From Synechococcus sp. UW179A (GTDB taxonomy: Bacteria > Cyanobacteriota > Cyanobacteriia > PCC-6307 > Cyanobiaceae): a DNA stretch of 64,000 nucleotides. A program made the position numbers and the translations under genes. Each line of letters starts with the position of its first letter. Position 1 is the stretch's first letter. The notes below the pieces were generated by a model. It made no database searches. It saw only the letters and a list, made by a program, of their open reading frames with translations, and was not told the DNA's origin. Of this stretch, positions 54,096 through 63,881 are shown piece after piece. The DNA lies in the NCBI RefSeq assembly GCF_900473965.1, contig NZ_UCNJ01000002.1:62001-126000 (forward strand), written 5' to 3'.

Positions 54096-55505
54096 TCAGG
54101 CCGGAGACCGTGGAACCGATGGCAACATCACCTCTTCCCGAACCTTGAGAACCACCATCGATGCATCATCCTCGAGCTGTCTGTCAGCCCCTACAAAGCG
54201 ATCAAGACGACCGAACAATTGATCAAGGATTCCCTGCGAACCAGTACCCGAACGACAGGCGGTCTCGAGGTTGCGGATCAGACGCGCTTCATCAAAGCGA
54301 TCACCGGTCAACCCCGGAGCCTCGGTGACGCCATCGGTGTAATACAGCAGCACATCGCCGGGTTCGAGCACCGTTGAACCACTTGCGTATTCCGCCTCAG
54401 GCTGTAGACCAATCAACAAGCCCGGTGCATCCAGACGACTGATGCAGCGTTGCTGTGCTCGCCAGATCAAAGGTGGATTGTGCGCAGCATTGGCAAAGCG
54501 AAGTCGACGCGTTCGCGGATCAAAGTCCGAATAGAACAGCGTCACAAAGCGATGGGACTGGGACAGATCCTCAAGCGCGAGCTGATTGAGGTCATGAAGG
54601 ATTCGGTCCGGCGGTAATCCACTCAGCACCTCCGCACGCAACATGCCACGCAGCATGGTCATCAACAGACCTGCTGGAACGCCCTTGCCCATCACATCGC
54701 CCATCACCAGTGACCAGCGACCACGCTCACGACGACGACCGATCAACTCTGGACGCGTAGGGATGAAGTCGTAGTAATCACCACCCACCTGAAAAGCCGG
54801 GCGGCAACGGGCCGCCAGTTCGACACCCTCAATGACCGGACAATGATCCGGCAGCAACTGGGCCTGAATCTCGGCACCGATGCTGAGCTGGCGATCCATT
54901 CGCTCGTGCAGACGAGCCTCCTGGAGCATCTGATCGTTTTCGATCGCTACACCAGTGAGATCTGCCACCAGCTGCACATTGCGCCGATGGGCATCACTCC
55001 AAACCAGCGAGCCAGAGGTGTTGAACACATAGAGACGTCCGCGCTGACGACCTCTGGCCACAAGAGAGGTTGCGAACACGCCGGCCGATCCAAGGTGACT
55101 CTGCACCAATCGATCCAGGCCAAGCACGAGGGCATCATCGGAGCCAAACCCGGCCGAACGTCCTGGTTCATGGTTGATCACCGCCTGCAGCAATGTCTCC
55201 GAACGCAGAACGGACAGCATCTGTAACTGGTCAGTCCACAGCCGCCCATCGGCCTGATACGGGATCAGCAGTGCCCCATCGACCCCGACTAGACGAGCAG
55301 CCACAACGGGCACAAGCTCCAGGAACCGATTGAGGTTGGTGAAACTGCGCAGGGCAAAACCAATGGAGACCAGCAACTCCTGATTGGCGCGCTGTTCCTT
55401 GGAAAGACTGTCGAGCAACTGACGCAGCGATGTTGTCGCTGTCAGAGAAGAAGGCCCGGCGCGAAGTGGTGAAGCCGGATGGCGCCTTGATGGATTGCTG
55501 CTCAC
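54096..55505 (-). CDS. GAF-domain PP2C/SpoIIE-type serine phosphatase
   Basis: About 469 aa from GTG 55505 (TTG 55529 also possible). A coiled N-terminus, a GAF-like sensor domain (about 45-195) and a SpoIIE/PP2C phosphatase domain (about 215-455) with the metal-site motifs VGGDYYDF, VMGDVMGKGVPAGLLM and YYTDGVTEA. Such RsbU-like proteins usually control sigma factors through anti-anti-sigma proteins. No STAS or HATPase partner gene lies nearby, so the target is unknown. Confidence 0.88.
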   Translation of the reverse strand: MSSNPSRRHPASPLRAGPSSLTATTSLRQLLDSLSKEQRANQELLVSIGFALRSFTNLNRFLELVPVVAARLVGVDGALLIPYQADGRLWTDQLQMLSVLRSETLLQAVINHEPGRSAGFGSDDALVLGLDRLVQSHLGSAGVFATSLVARGRQRGRLYVFNTSGSLVWSDAHRRNVQLVADLTGVAIENDQMLQEARLHERMDRQLSIGAEIQAQLLPDHCPVIEGVELAARCRPAFQVGGDYYDFIPTRPELIGRRRERGRWSLVMGDVMGKGVPAGLLMTMLRGMLRAEVLSGLPPDRILHDLNQLALEDLSQSHRFVTLFYSDFDPRTRRLRFANAAHNPPLIWRAQQRCISRLDAPGLLIGLQPEAEYASGSTVLEPGDVLLYYTDGVTEAPGLTGDRFDEARLIRNLETACRSGTGSQGILDQLFGRLDRFVGADRQLEDDASMVVLKVREEVMLPSVPRSPA

Positions 55506-55586
55506 GGCAACCCCTGGCAGGACCCGCAAGGTAGCAACTCTGACTGGAGAAAGCTGATCGCTTCAGATCCGCCTTGGAGACACTCG

Positions 55587-57236
55587 TCAGCGACCCGCCA
55601 GCAGTGCTTCAACAAACTCGAAACTGTTGAACGGCCGCAAATCCCGGATTCCCTCACCAGCACCAATGAAGCGGATCGGCAGTTTTGCCTCGGAAGCCAC
55701 AGCCAGAGCCACGCCACCTCGGGCCGTTCCATCGAGCTTGGTGATCACCACACCGGTGAGTCCAACGGTTTTGGCAAAGGCCATCGCCTGCTTCAGACCG
55801 TTCTGTCCCTGACTGGCATCGAGCACGAGCAGGGATTCCACATGAGCTTCAGGAGCTAAACGATCCACGACACGTCGAATCTTCTCCAGTTCCTCCATCA
55901 GGTTGTGCTTCGTTTGCAAGCGACCGGCCGTGTCAACCAAAACAAGATCAGTGCCCTTGGATCGGGCGGCTCCGATGGCATCGAACACCACTGCCGCAGG
56001 ATCAGCGTTGGAGGAAGGGTTGGCAATCACAGGCACATCACTGCGATCTCCCCATACCTGCACCTGCTGAACCGCCGCGGCCCGAAACGTGTCGGCCGCT
56101 GCAATCATCGCCGAATAACCACTACGGACCGCGAGGTTGGCGAGTTTGCCGAGGGTGGTGGTCTTACCAACCCCGTTCACACCAACCATCAGCCACACAT
56201 TGAGCTGATCACGCTGAGGAGCAAGCAACTTCACACCGCTGTCACGCGTGGGCTGATCGAGCAGATCACACAACTGTTCTTTGAGGAAGCGAATGCCTTC
56301 GGTGGGATCCACCACCTGTTCATTCATGCGACGTCGCAAAGCATCCAGTACCTGGTCTGTGGCCTGAACTCCAGCATCTGCTCGCAGAAGCAGCGACTCG
56401 AGGTCGTCAAGCACCTCCGGCGTGAGCGGGTCATCGCCCAGGTTTTCCAGCAGACCTGTAACAAAGCCCTGACGGGTCTTTTCGAGCCCCTGACGCAGAC
56501 GGCCGAGCCAATCGATCTCTTCAAGGGTGATCTGATCAGCCCGAACTCCCTGGGCGGCAAGAACCTCTGCTGACCAGGTGAAGGTTTCGTCGAACTCGCC
56601 AAGACTGGGTTCATCGGACTGATCAGCGGTCTGCCGGGGTTGAACAGGATCGACCTTTGCTGGCACAGCAGCAACTGAGGGTGAAGCCTGCTCCAGCTGC
56701 TGCTGTCGCTCCTGCCGCTGAGCTGCAGCCTGCTCAAGCAGAGACAGTCCGGGTGCAGGAGTTTCAACAGGAGCAGCAACTGGTGCAGAGGCCTGTTGCG
56801 ATGGAGACAGCTGTGGCAGTTCAGACAGCTGTTGCAGTTCAGACGGCTGAGGCGAATCGGGTTCCGATTCTCGAACTACAGAATCTGGCGAAGGTGGCTC
56901 GGGAGCCACCGCAACCGGTTCAGCACTAACGGATGAATCCGGCGCCACTGACTGCGTGGTTTTCTCAAGCTCCTTCTGGGCTTTCAGACGGGCATAGGCC
57001 TGCCGTGCCCACTCAAGCGGGTCATCCTCAGCGGAAGCATCAGCAGAATGGTCCGTTGAATCCTGAGCGGATTCAGCTCCGGCTGGCTCCGGTTCGGACT
57101 GCGCTAATTCTTCGACTGATGCGGTCTGTCCTGAACTGTCCTGAGCGATTTCAGGATCCAACGTCTGCTCAGACTTCGATGGCTGCTCAGGGGGCTGAGG
57201 AGACTCGGGGCTTCGATTGAACCAGTCGTAAACCAT
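55587..57236 (-). CDS. ftsY: Signal recognition particle receptor FtsY
   Basis: A 549-aa SRP receptor GTPase for co-translational membrane insertion. A very long acidic, Pro/Gln/Glu-rich N-terminal A domain (about 1-220) precedes the NG domain: G1 GVNGVGKTTTLGKLA, DTAGRLQTKHNL, VITKLDGTARGG and the C-terminal FIGAGEGIRDLRPF. Downstream of nusB by 20 bp and upstream of the phosphatase gene. Confidence 0.97.
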   Translation of the reverse strand: MVYDWFNRSPESPQPPEQPSKSEQTLDPEIAQDSSGQTASVEELAQSEPEPAGAESAQDSTDHSADASAEDDPLEWARQAYARLKAQKELEKTTQSVAPDSSVSAEPVAVAPEPPSPDSVVRESEPDSPQPSELQQLSELPQLSPSQQASAPVAAPVETPAPGLSLLEQAAAQRQERQQQLEQASPSVAAVPAKVDPVQPRQTADQSDEPSLGEFDETFTWSAEVLAAQGVRADQITLEEIDWLGRLRQGLEKTRQGFVTGLLENLGDDPLTPEVLDDLESLLLRADAGVQATDQVLDALRRRMNEQVVDPTEGIRFLKEQLCDLLDQPTRDSGVKLLAPQRDQLNVWLMVGVNGVGKTTTLGKLANLAVRSGYSAMIAAADTFRAAAVQQVQVWGDRSDVPVIANPSSNADPAAVVFDAIGAARSKGTDLVLVDTAGRLQTKHNLMEELEKIRRVVDRLAPEAHVESLLVLDASQGQNGLKQAMAFAKTVGLTGVVITKLDGTARGGVALAVASEAKLPIRFIGAGEGIRDLRPFNSFEFVEALLAGR

Positions 57237-57256
57237 TCGAATAAAAGCAGCAGCGC

Positions 57257-57883
57257 CTAAGCGGTGGCGTTCTGAAGACGCCGCAGGACTCCATTGATCA
57301 TGCGACGGCCCTGTTCATCGCTATAGCGATTGGCCAGCTCCACCGCTTCACTGCAGGCCACGGAAGCCGGCGTGTTCATGGAACGAAGATCAACCACTGC
57401 CAAGCGCAGGATGTCGCGATCAATACGAGGCAGTCGGCTGAGTCTCCAACCCTCCATGACGCCATCCAGTTGATTGTCGATGTCCTGACGAGACTTCAGG
57501 ACGAGCTGAATTCGACGCATGGCTTCCTGACGAACCTGTTCTTGATCAGCAAGCGCCAAAAGACGCGGCAACTCAAGACTGGCCGACAGGCCATTGAGCA
57601 CCTGTTCGGCCCCAGAGAGCGTGTCGCTCAGATGGGAACGCACTGAGGCGAGATCGCTGGGATCACTGCCGTCCCGCAACTCGCTATCGAGTAGTGACTG
57701 CTGAGCCTTTTCCAAATCCCCAGCGCAATGATCAAGCACCTCGCGCCAGTGCTGCATCAGGCTGTCGAGGGCTTTCTGAAGCAGTGTCTCGAGGTTGTCC
57801 TGCGCAGCTGAGGAACGCTCTCGCTCAGCGCACTGACCGAGCACAAACAGTGCAAGCTCGCGGGAGAGGGTTCGGGTTTGCAT
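57257..57883 (-). CDS. nusB: Transcription antitermination protein NusB
   Basis: A 208-aa all-helical factor for rRNA antitermination. Typical segments are RELALFVLGQ at the start, RIDRDILRLAVVDL and the C-terminal NRYSDEQGRRMINGVLRRL. It is longer than E. coli NusB (about 139 aa) because of a helical insert near 30-100, as in other cyanobacteria. Next to ftsY, and 28 bp after the DUF502 gene. Confidence 0.95.
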   Translation of the reverse strand: MQTRTLSRELALFVLGQCAERERSSAAQDNLETLLQKALDSLMQHWREVLDHCAGDLEKAQQSLLDSELRDGSDPSDLASVRSHLSDTLSGAEQVLNGLSASLELPRLLALADQEQVRQEAMRRIQLVLKSRQDIDNQLDGVMEGWRLSRLPRIDRDILRLAVVDLRSMNTPASVACSEAVELANRYSDEQGRRMINGVLRRLQNATA

Positions 57884-57911
57884 AAGCGCCGGAAAGTATC
57901 GAACGAACGAC

Positions 57912-58649
57912 TCAGGACGATGAGGGTGCCACAGATGCTCTGAGCTGAGCGATCAGACTGGAAAAACTGCGATTCACCGGAGCTTCGCGTTCATCCGGAT
58001 TCACAATGCCAGCTGAGATTATGGTTCTGAACGCATCCTCTACAGAAATATCAAGTTCTCTGACGGAAGCCTCAGGGACAAGCGTGTACCAACCTGTGGT
58101 GGGATTGGGTGCCGTGGGAATAAACACGCTCAGCAGGTTCTGACCAAGATCAGACTGAAGAGAGGGTCCTACCTGGCCTGTGACAAAACCGACGCTGTAA
58201 AGACCTTCTCGTGGGTACTCCACGAGCACAACGCGTCGAAAGCGCCGGGAGTTATCGCGGAGAAACGTTTCAAGCAGCTGCTTAAGTGTTTTGTAAACGG
58301 AACCGGCGAGAGGGATGCGTTGCAGAGTTCCCTCGCCGAATTCCAGCAGCCATCGACCAACGATGTTTCGCGCCATCAGCCCGATCAACAAAATTCCCAT
58401 CAAGGGAACTGTCAGACCGAGCGCCAGATTGATCAAATCCTGAAGTAGAGGATTGAGATTGATGAATGGATTGAACTGTTTTGGAATCGAGGTGACGAAT
58501 GCCAGCACAAATTTGCTGACAATCGTTGAAAGCCAAATGGTTGTGGCAAGCGGAATGACCACCAGAAGACCCGCAATCAGGTCGTTCTTGAGATCATTCT
58601 GAAGCCTGGCGCTGAGCGGCAGGTCAGGTCTTGGATTGGACTGAACCAA
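57912..58649 (-). CDS. DUF502 family membrane protein
   Basis: A 245-aa protein from TTG 58649 with two membrane regions (about 20-52 and 75-98). The downstream domain with RIPLAGSVYKTLKQLLETF and PTTGWYTLVPEASVRELDISVEDA is diagnostic of DUF502. Function unproven; plant relatives (COV1/LCV) act in trafficking or patterning. First of a DUF502-nusB-ftsY run. Confidence 0.88.
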   Translation of the reverse strand: MVQSNPRPDLPLSARLQNDLKNDLIAGLLVVIPLATTIWLSTIVSKFVLAFVTSIPKQFNPFINLNPLLQDLINLALGLTVPLMGILLIGLMARNIVGRWLLEFGEGTLQRIPLAGSVYKTLKQLLETFLRDNSRRFRRVVLVEYPREGLYSVGFVTGQVGPSLQSDLGQNLLSVFIPTAPNPTTGWYTLVPEASVRELDISVEDAFRTIISAGIVNPDEREAPVNRSFSSLIAQLRASVAPSSS

Positions 58650-58698
58650 GGAACGCCGGGGGCCTTAAGCCAACGAGTTCCACTAACCTAACCAGCGG

Positions 58699-59358
58699 TC
58701 AGAGGACAGCGCCGAGAGCAAGCAAGACCAGTGCCACTGCAAGCACTGCAGCACTGATGGTGCCACCGAAGAAACGCTGATTAATCGTGAGATCGCGCTG
58801 GCGTTCAGCTTGCTGAATCTGCTCAGTCATCTGTGACAGCTGTTTGTCAATGAAGGTCTGTGCAGCCTGAATCTTGTCCTCCTCGGTGGCATCTGCAGGA
58901 AGCTGACCTGCCTGGGCCAATTGCTCACCGAGAACCTTCACATTTTCTGGATTCGCCGACTGCTGACGGGCCATCTCCAGCTGACTGCGCCTTTGCTCAA
59001 GGGTCTGATCGGCCTCTCCCATCAAGGATTGATTCCCTGAGATCCCAAGCGGAACGACCGCGATCATGACCACAGCAAGAACTGCGGAAATGATGCAAAC
59101 GACCCAGCGAATCGGTGTGCGGAGCTGCTGCGGGTGATCCAGACGAGACCCAATCAGCATCAACAGCAAACCAACGAAACCCATTGGAGCCTGGCTCACA
59201 AGGCGTTCGATCAGTAGCTGTTGAAAAACACCATCACTCCATTCAGCAGCAGCGAGCACCACTCCGATCTGTAATGCGAGCAGAAGCACCAACGTGATTC
59301 CCAACCAGCGCAACAAGGGCGCTGCACGCATAGGAGAGTCTTGGGAGGGAGCTGACAC
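58699..59358 (-). CDS. HpsJ-like membrane protein
   Basis: A 219-aa protein with four predicted membrane helices: about 15-35, 58-75, 84-105 and a C-terminal one at 195-217. Between the third and fourth is a long charged, helical loop (EADQTLEQRRSQLEMARQQ, DKQLSQMTEQIQQAERQRD). This arrangement resembles the cyanobacterial HpsJ family, named from hormogonium polysaccharide secretion. In a unicellular marine strain its role is unknown. GTG 59358; ATG 59331 is a shorter option. Confidence 0.6.
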   Translation of the reverse strand: MSAPSQDSPMRAAPLLRWLGITLVLLLALQIGVVLAAAEWSDGVFQQLLIERLVSQAPMGFVGLLLMLIGSRLDHPQQLRTPIRWVVCIISAVLAVVMIAVVPLGISGNQSLMGEADQTLEQRRSQLEMARQQSANPENVKVLGEQLAQAGQLPADATEEDKIQAAQTFIDKQLSQMTEQIQQAERQRDLTINQRFFGGTISAAVLAVALVLLALGAVL

Positions 59359-59375
59359 GGCACGATGCCAAAAAG

Positions 59376-60362
59376 GTGCCCAACTTTAAGATCAGGTTTT
59401 TGAATGTTCCAGCCAACGTTGCAGAGCTGAGCCTGGCCCTCAAGCAAAGGGCCAGGGAAGAGGGCTTCGACCCCGTAGGCATCGCTTCACTGCCAGGCAG
59501 CCAACGGTTGCAAATGCGCACCGCCGCATTACAGCGCTGGCTGGAAGCGGGCCACCAAGCGGACATGAACTGGATGGCGGCACCGCGTCGCCTTTCAGCA
59601 GCCAGCCTGCTGGAAGGCGCTCAAAGCATCCTGGCGGTGGGTTTGAACTATCACGTTGCTGTCAAGCGCCATCCAGACCGTCTGGCGGTCGCGCGCTACG
59701 CCTGGGGAAGGGACTACCACAGGGTGGTGAATCAGCGACTTCGAAGGGTCGGCCGCTGGCTGGAAACAATCAAACCTGATTGTCTGTGGCGCGTCTGCGT
59801 CGATGCCGAACCACTGCTTGATAAAGCCTGGGCGGAGGAGGCTGGGCTGGGCTGGATCGGCAAACACAGCAACGTGATCCATGCCAGAAGGGGCTCATGG
59901 ATGGTGATCGGTCATCTGATCACCACCGAAAAACTCCAAGCCGATCAGCCAGCCAAGGCACGATGCGGGCAATGCCGCGCCTGCATCGAAGCCTGTCCAA
60001 CCAGTGCGATCACGGAACCCTTCGTTGTGGATGCAAGGCGCTGCATCGCTTTTCACACTCTGGAAAACCGCAATCCGGATTTACCCGCAGCCATGGCCGA
60101 AGCCATGGGTCCATGGGTCGCAGGATGTGACATCTGCCAGGACGTGTGCCCGTTTAACCAGGGCGTGATTCCCTCCAGCGATGATCCTGATGTGCAACCG
60201 AGGCCCTGGTTGCTGGACCTCAAAGCCGAGCAGATCCAGAGCTGGACGGATGAGGACTGGGATGAGCGCCTGCGGGGATCGGCTCTGCGCCGGATCAAAC
60301 CCTGGATGTGGAGACGCAATGCAGCTGCAACTAGACCTGACAATCCCCCTAGTGTGAGCTGA
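59376..60362 (+). CDS. queG: Epoxyqueuosine reductase
   Basis: About 328 aa from GTG 59376. It performs the last step of queuosine synthesis in tRNA, using cobalamin and two 4Fe-4S clusters. Cluster motifs CGQCRACIEACP and CDICQDVCP, plus YHVAVKRHPDRLAVARYAWGRDYH in the cobalamin-binding half. It needs a corrinoid, consistent with cbiD in the same window. The start is 17 bp from the divergent HpsJ-like start. Confidence 0.93.
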   Translation: MPNFKIRFLNVPANVAELSLALKQRAREEGFDPVGIASLPGSQRLQMRTAALQRWLEAGHQADMNWMAAPRRLSAASLLEGAQSILAVGLNYHVAVKRHPDRLAVARYAWGRDYHRVVNQRLRRVGRWLETIKPDCLWRVCVDAEPLLDKAWAEEAGLGWIGKHSNVIHARRGSWMVIGHLITTEKLQADQPAKARCGQCRACIEACPTSAITEPFVVDARRCIAFHTLENRNPDLPAAMAEAMGPWVAGCDICQDVCPFNQGVIPSSDDPDVQPRPWLLDLKAEQIQSWTDEDWDERLRGSALRRIKPWMWRRNAAATRPDNPPSVS

Positions 60363-60376
60363 TTCTTGGATCAGCG

Positions 60377-61276
60377 ATGGGAGTTCAAGCTCGTAGGGGA
60401 AGGAGCTGGCATCAGGCTCTAATGATCACGATGCTGACAGGAACCATTGGAGCTCTTAGTGCTGCGCCGGTCAGGGCTCTGACTCCATACGTCTACACAC
60501 CTAGCTCCCAAGAACTGGAAGGTGCCGGGGTCGGCATCGGCCGTACGGCTGCACAATTGCTGCGCCTAGGGCAACCGGAGGAAGCGGCAAGTCTGGCTGC
60601 ACTGGCCGTGAGGCTCCAGCCCAATGACGAACGACTGTGGTCGGTTCTAGCTGAAGCGCAGCTTCGCAGTGACCAACTCAAAGCGGCCGCAGGGTCACTG
60701 GCCAAAGCCAAAGCACTAAAACCGGGAAAAGCCGGCCTCTGGTTCGCAGAAGCGTCGATTGCGCTGCGCGACGAGCGTCCGGGCGACGCCATCTCACTTC
60801 TTGATGAAGGTCTGCGACTAGACCCGAAAAACGCTGGTGCCTACTTTGATCTCGGCAACGCCCACGTCATGCAGTCGGACCTGAGAAAAGCTCTGAAATC
60901 TTTTGAACAGGCCACAACGATCAAACCCAGCTTCTGGGAAGCCCTGAATAACCAGGCTCTTGTGCTGTTCGAAATGGGCAACACACCAGAAGCCATCAAA
61001 CGGTGGCGATCAGTGCTGTCGATCAAACGCAACCCAGAGCCGATGCTGGCGCTGGCCGCTGCACTCAATCAACAGTCTCCGGGCGACGCTGAATCGCTTG
61101 AACTGGCACGCAAAGCGCTCTCTGAAGACCCCAACTATGTGCTTCCAGGGCATCAAGAGAATCAACTCTGGGGCCCCAAACTTCGCCAGGCGACTGACGT
61201 TCTGCTGACAACACCCAGCCTCAGAGGAGCCGTCGAACGTGCTGAAGCCAATGCCGATCCCAAATCAGCTGAGTGA
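60377..61276 (+). CDS. Secreted TPR-repeat protein
   Basis: A 299-aa protein with an N-terminal signal or anchor (ALMITMLTGTIGALSAAPVRA) and five or six TPR motifs between about 55 and 235 (EEAASLAALAVRLQPNDERLW, DAISLLDEGLRLDPKNAGAYFDLG). Probably a periplasmic or lumenal scaffold; partner unknown. It lies 14 bp after queG, and the topoisomerase gene follows 55 bp later. Confidence 0.85.
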   Translation: MGVQARRGRSWHQALMITMLTGTIGALSAAPVRALTPYVYTPSSQELEGAGVGIGRTAAQLLRLGQPEEAASLAALAVRLQPNDERLWSVLAEAQLRSDQLKAAAGSLAKAKALKPGKAGLWFAEASIALRDERPGDAISLLDEGLRLDPKNAGAYFDLGNAHVMQSDLRKALKSFEQATTIKPSFWEALNNQALVLFEMGNTPEAIKRWRSVLSIKRNPEPMLALAAALNQQSPGDAESLELARKALSEDPNYVLPGHQENQLWGPKLRQATDVLLTTPSLRGAVERAEANADPKSAE

Positions 61277-61331
61277 TTCTGAACGAAGATCTGTAGGCTA
61301 AGCGCCTTCTGCCTTCTTGATTCCGGAGCGG

Positions 61332-63833
61332 ATGGCCGAGGAGCGCGTTCAATCGATCGCCCTGCATCACGAGATGCAGCGCTCCTATCTCGAGTACGCG
61401 ATGAGCGTGATCGTTGGTCGGGCATTGCCGGATGTGCGTGACGGTCTCAAGCCCGTTCAGCGCCGCATCCTTTACGCGATGCACGAGCTTGGCCTTACAC
61501 CAGATCGCCCTTACCGCAAGTGCGCCCGCGTCGTGGGCGACGTTCTCGGCAAATACCACCCTCATGGTGATCAGGCGGTCTACGACGCCCTTGTCAGACA
61601 GGTCCAGACCTTTTCAAGCCGCCACCCTCTGCTGGACGGCCACGGCAACTTCGGTTCCGTAGACGATGACCCTCCTGCAGCCATGCGTTACACCGAAACG
61701 CGACTGGCACCAATCGCCCACGAGGCACTACTCGATGAGATCGGTGACGACACCGTCGATTTCGCTGCCAACTTCGATGGATCCCAACAGGAACCGACGG
61801 TCCTGCCGGCACAGCTGCCGTTTCTGCTCCTGAACGGCTGTGCCGGCATTGCGGTGGGGATGGCCACGAGCATTCCTCCCCACAACCTCGGTGAAGTGGT
61901 GGACGGCCTGGTGGCGCTGGTGCGAAAACCGGATCTAAGCGATGAAAAATTGCTGGCTCTGATCCCAGGTCCTGATTTCCCCACAGGCGGAGAGGTGCTG
62001 CTGGGCAGTGGAATCCGCGACACCTATCTCCGTGGTCGAGGCAGCATTCCGATGCGCGGCGTCGCCCATGTGGAGGAGGTGCAGCCAGGAAAAGGCAAAC
62101 ACAAGCGCAACGCGGTCATTGTCACTGAGCTGCCCTATCAACTCAGCAAGGCTGGCTGGATCGAAAAGCTTGCTGAACAGGTCAACGACGGAAAGATCGG
62201 TGGCATTGCCGACATTCGCGATGAAAGCGACCGCGAAGGCATGCGAATTGTGGTGGAACTGAGGCGAGACGCCGAGACGGACACCGTTCTGAAAGACCTG
62301 CAACGCCGCACGTCCCTGCAAAGCAATTTCGGGGCGATCCTGCTGGCACTGGTGGATGGGCAACCACGGCAACTATCACTGCGGCGAATGCTGCAGACCT
62401 TCCTGGAATATCGGGAACTGACGCTGATTCGTCGGACCAGCCATGCCCTGCGCAAAACAGAAGACCGGCTCGAGGTCGTGGAGGGCCTGATCACAGCGCT
62501 GGCTTCCTTGCAGAAGGTCATCGCCATGATTCAGGAGGCGCGCGATGCATCCACAGCACGAGCGAGCCTGATGGTGCAGCTGGATTTGAGCGAGCGGCAG
62601 GCTGACGCGGTTCTGGCCATGCCATTGCGGCGGCTGACGGGCCTGGAGCAGGAGAGCCTGCGCCAGGAAGCTGAGGAACTGCGAGCTGAACGGCAGAGAC
62701 TGAGGCTCTTACTGGACAATCGTGAGCAGCTGCTGGATGCCCTGGTTCAGGAGCTCCGCCAACTGAAAAAACGTTTTGCCACTCCACGCCGAACACGTCT
62801 GGTGGAAGGAGGCGATCACCTGCTGGCGGAACGAGCTGCAAACCAGCGCCCCAATGCCGAACTGCAACGCCGTCAAGCCCTTGACGCCCTGCCACCTGAA
62901 TCGCGAATCCTGATCCAAACCGACGGTCAGGTGAAGGTCGTGAGCCCCCAGCTGCTCGGCCGCTTGCATCTGAACGAACCGGTTGGTTTGGGCGATGAAC
63001 CTTCTCCGGCACGCCTGATCCTGCCGATCAACCCTGCACCGAGACTGCTTGCACTCACCACCAGTGGTCGCATTGCCCTTGTGCGCTGGGAGTTTGCAGG
63101 TCAGCAACCTGGTGGACTGGAGCGTTTCCTGCCCACCGCGCTGGAAGGCGAAACAGTGATCAACCTGCTTCGCCTTCCCCAAGTCGATGACAAAGACACC
63201 AACAGCCGCATGTCTCTCGGTCTGCTGACCACGGATGGCCGTTTCAAGAGACTTCCTTTGGATGAGATTCAGGAGCTCTCAGGTCGCGCCGCCACCATCC
63301 TGAAACTGAAGGAAGGCGTATCTCTGCTTTCAGCAGCCATCTGCGAGCAAGGCGGAACGGTGGCTGTGGTGAGTGACATCGGTCGAATTCTCTGCCTACC
63401 GGTTGAAGAGCAATGCCTGCCCTTGATGGGAAAGTTGGCCCAGGGTCCCATGACCATGCGCATGCTCCCCGGAGAAAACCTTGTGGGAGCCGTTAGCCAA
63501 CCGGCCGCAAGCAGCAGCTCCGAATCAACCAACAGCGGAGAAGTGCTGATCGGAACCAACAACGGAGATCTAATTCGCCTCTCCCTCAGTGACCTGCGCC
63601 GATGCAAACGCGGGGATCTTGGGGAGATCGCTGTGAAGGTCAATGGCGACGGCAAGGAAAATGTTCGCCTTGTCTCAGTCTGTGAAAGCGCGGATCTGGT
63701 CGGTGTGGTCACCAACAAAGGACGGCATGCCCGGATCCAGAACACAACAATCAGCACAGATTGCAATCAACCCACGCAGCTAACCTTCAAAGGAGACGAA
63801 ACACTGGTCCAGCTTGTTCCGCTTCTAAGTTGA
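61332..63833 (+). CDS. Type IIA DNA topoisomerase subunit A (GyrA/ParC-like)
   Basis: An 833-aa subunit from ATG 61332, with GGAG just upstream. Winged-helix and tower domains contain [28 protein letters not shown] and the catalytic tyrosine in AMRYTE, so it can cleave DNA. The C-terminal beta-pinwheel is present (repeats such as [19 protein letters not shown]), but no QRRGG(K/R)G GyrA box is visible; ELSGRAAT sits about where it would be. Cyanobacteria often have two A subunits; this may be the ParC-like one, though it is commonly annotated gyrA. Confidence 0.9.
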   Translation: MAEERVQSIALHHEMQRSYLEYAMSVIVGRALPDVRDGLKPVQRRILYAMHELGLTPDRPYRKCARVVGDVLGKYHPHGDQAVYDALVRQVQTFSSRHPLLDGHGNFGSVDDDPPAAMRYTETRLAPIAHEALLDEIGDDTVDFAANFDGSQQEPTVLPAQLPFLLLNGCAGIAVGMATSIPPHNLGEVVDGLVALVRKPDLSDEKLLALIPGPDFPTGGEVLLGSGIRDTYLRGRGSIPMRGVAHVEEVQPGKGKHKRNAVIVTELPYQLSKAGWIEKLAEQVNDGKIGGIADIRDESDREGMRIVVELRRDAETDTVLKDLQRRTSLQSNFGAILLALVDGQPRQLSLRRMLQTFLEYRELTLIRRTSHALRKTEDRLEVVEGLITALASLQKVIAMIQEARDASTARASLMVQLDLSERQADAVLAMPLRRLTGLEQESLRQEAEELRAERQRLRLLLDNREQLLDALVQELRQLKKRFATPRRTRLVEGGDHLLAERAANQRPNAELQRRQALDALPPESRILIQTDGQVKVVSPQLLGRLHLNEPVGLGDEPSPARLILPINPAPRLLALTTSGRIALVRWEFAGQQPGGLERFLPTALEGETVINLLRLPQVDDKDTNSRMSLGLLTTDGRFKRLPLDEIQELSGRAATILKLKEGVSLLSAAICEQGGTVAVVSDIGRILCLPVEEQCLPLMGKLAQGPMTMRMLPGENLVGAVSQPAASSSSESTNSGEVLIGTNNGDLIRLSLSDLRRCKRGDLGEIAVKVNGDGKENVRLVSVCESADLVGVVTNKGRHARIQNTTISTDCNQPTQLTFKGDETLVQLVPLLS

Positions 63834-63858
63834 ATTCCTTTAGGACCGAAACTCAGAG

Positions 63859-63881
63859 CTGAAATTAAATTTCTATTTCAG
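63859..63881. terminator. Possible hairpin between the topoisomerase gene and purF
   Basis: CTGAAAT (63859-63865) and ATTTCAG (63875-63881) can pair around a 9-nt AT-rich loop between the two convergent genes. There is no strong T-tract, and the right arm covers the purF stop codon. It is weak support for a bidirectional terminator. Confidence 0.3.
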
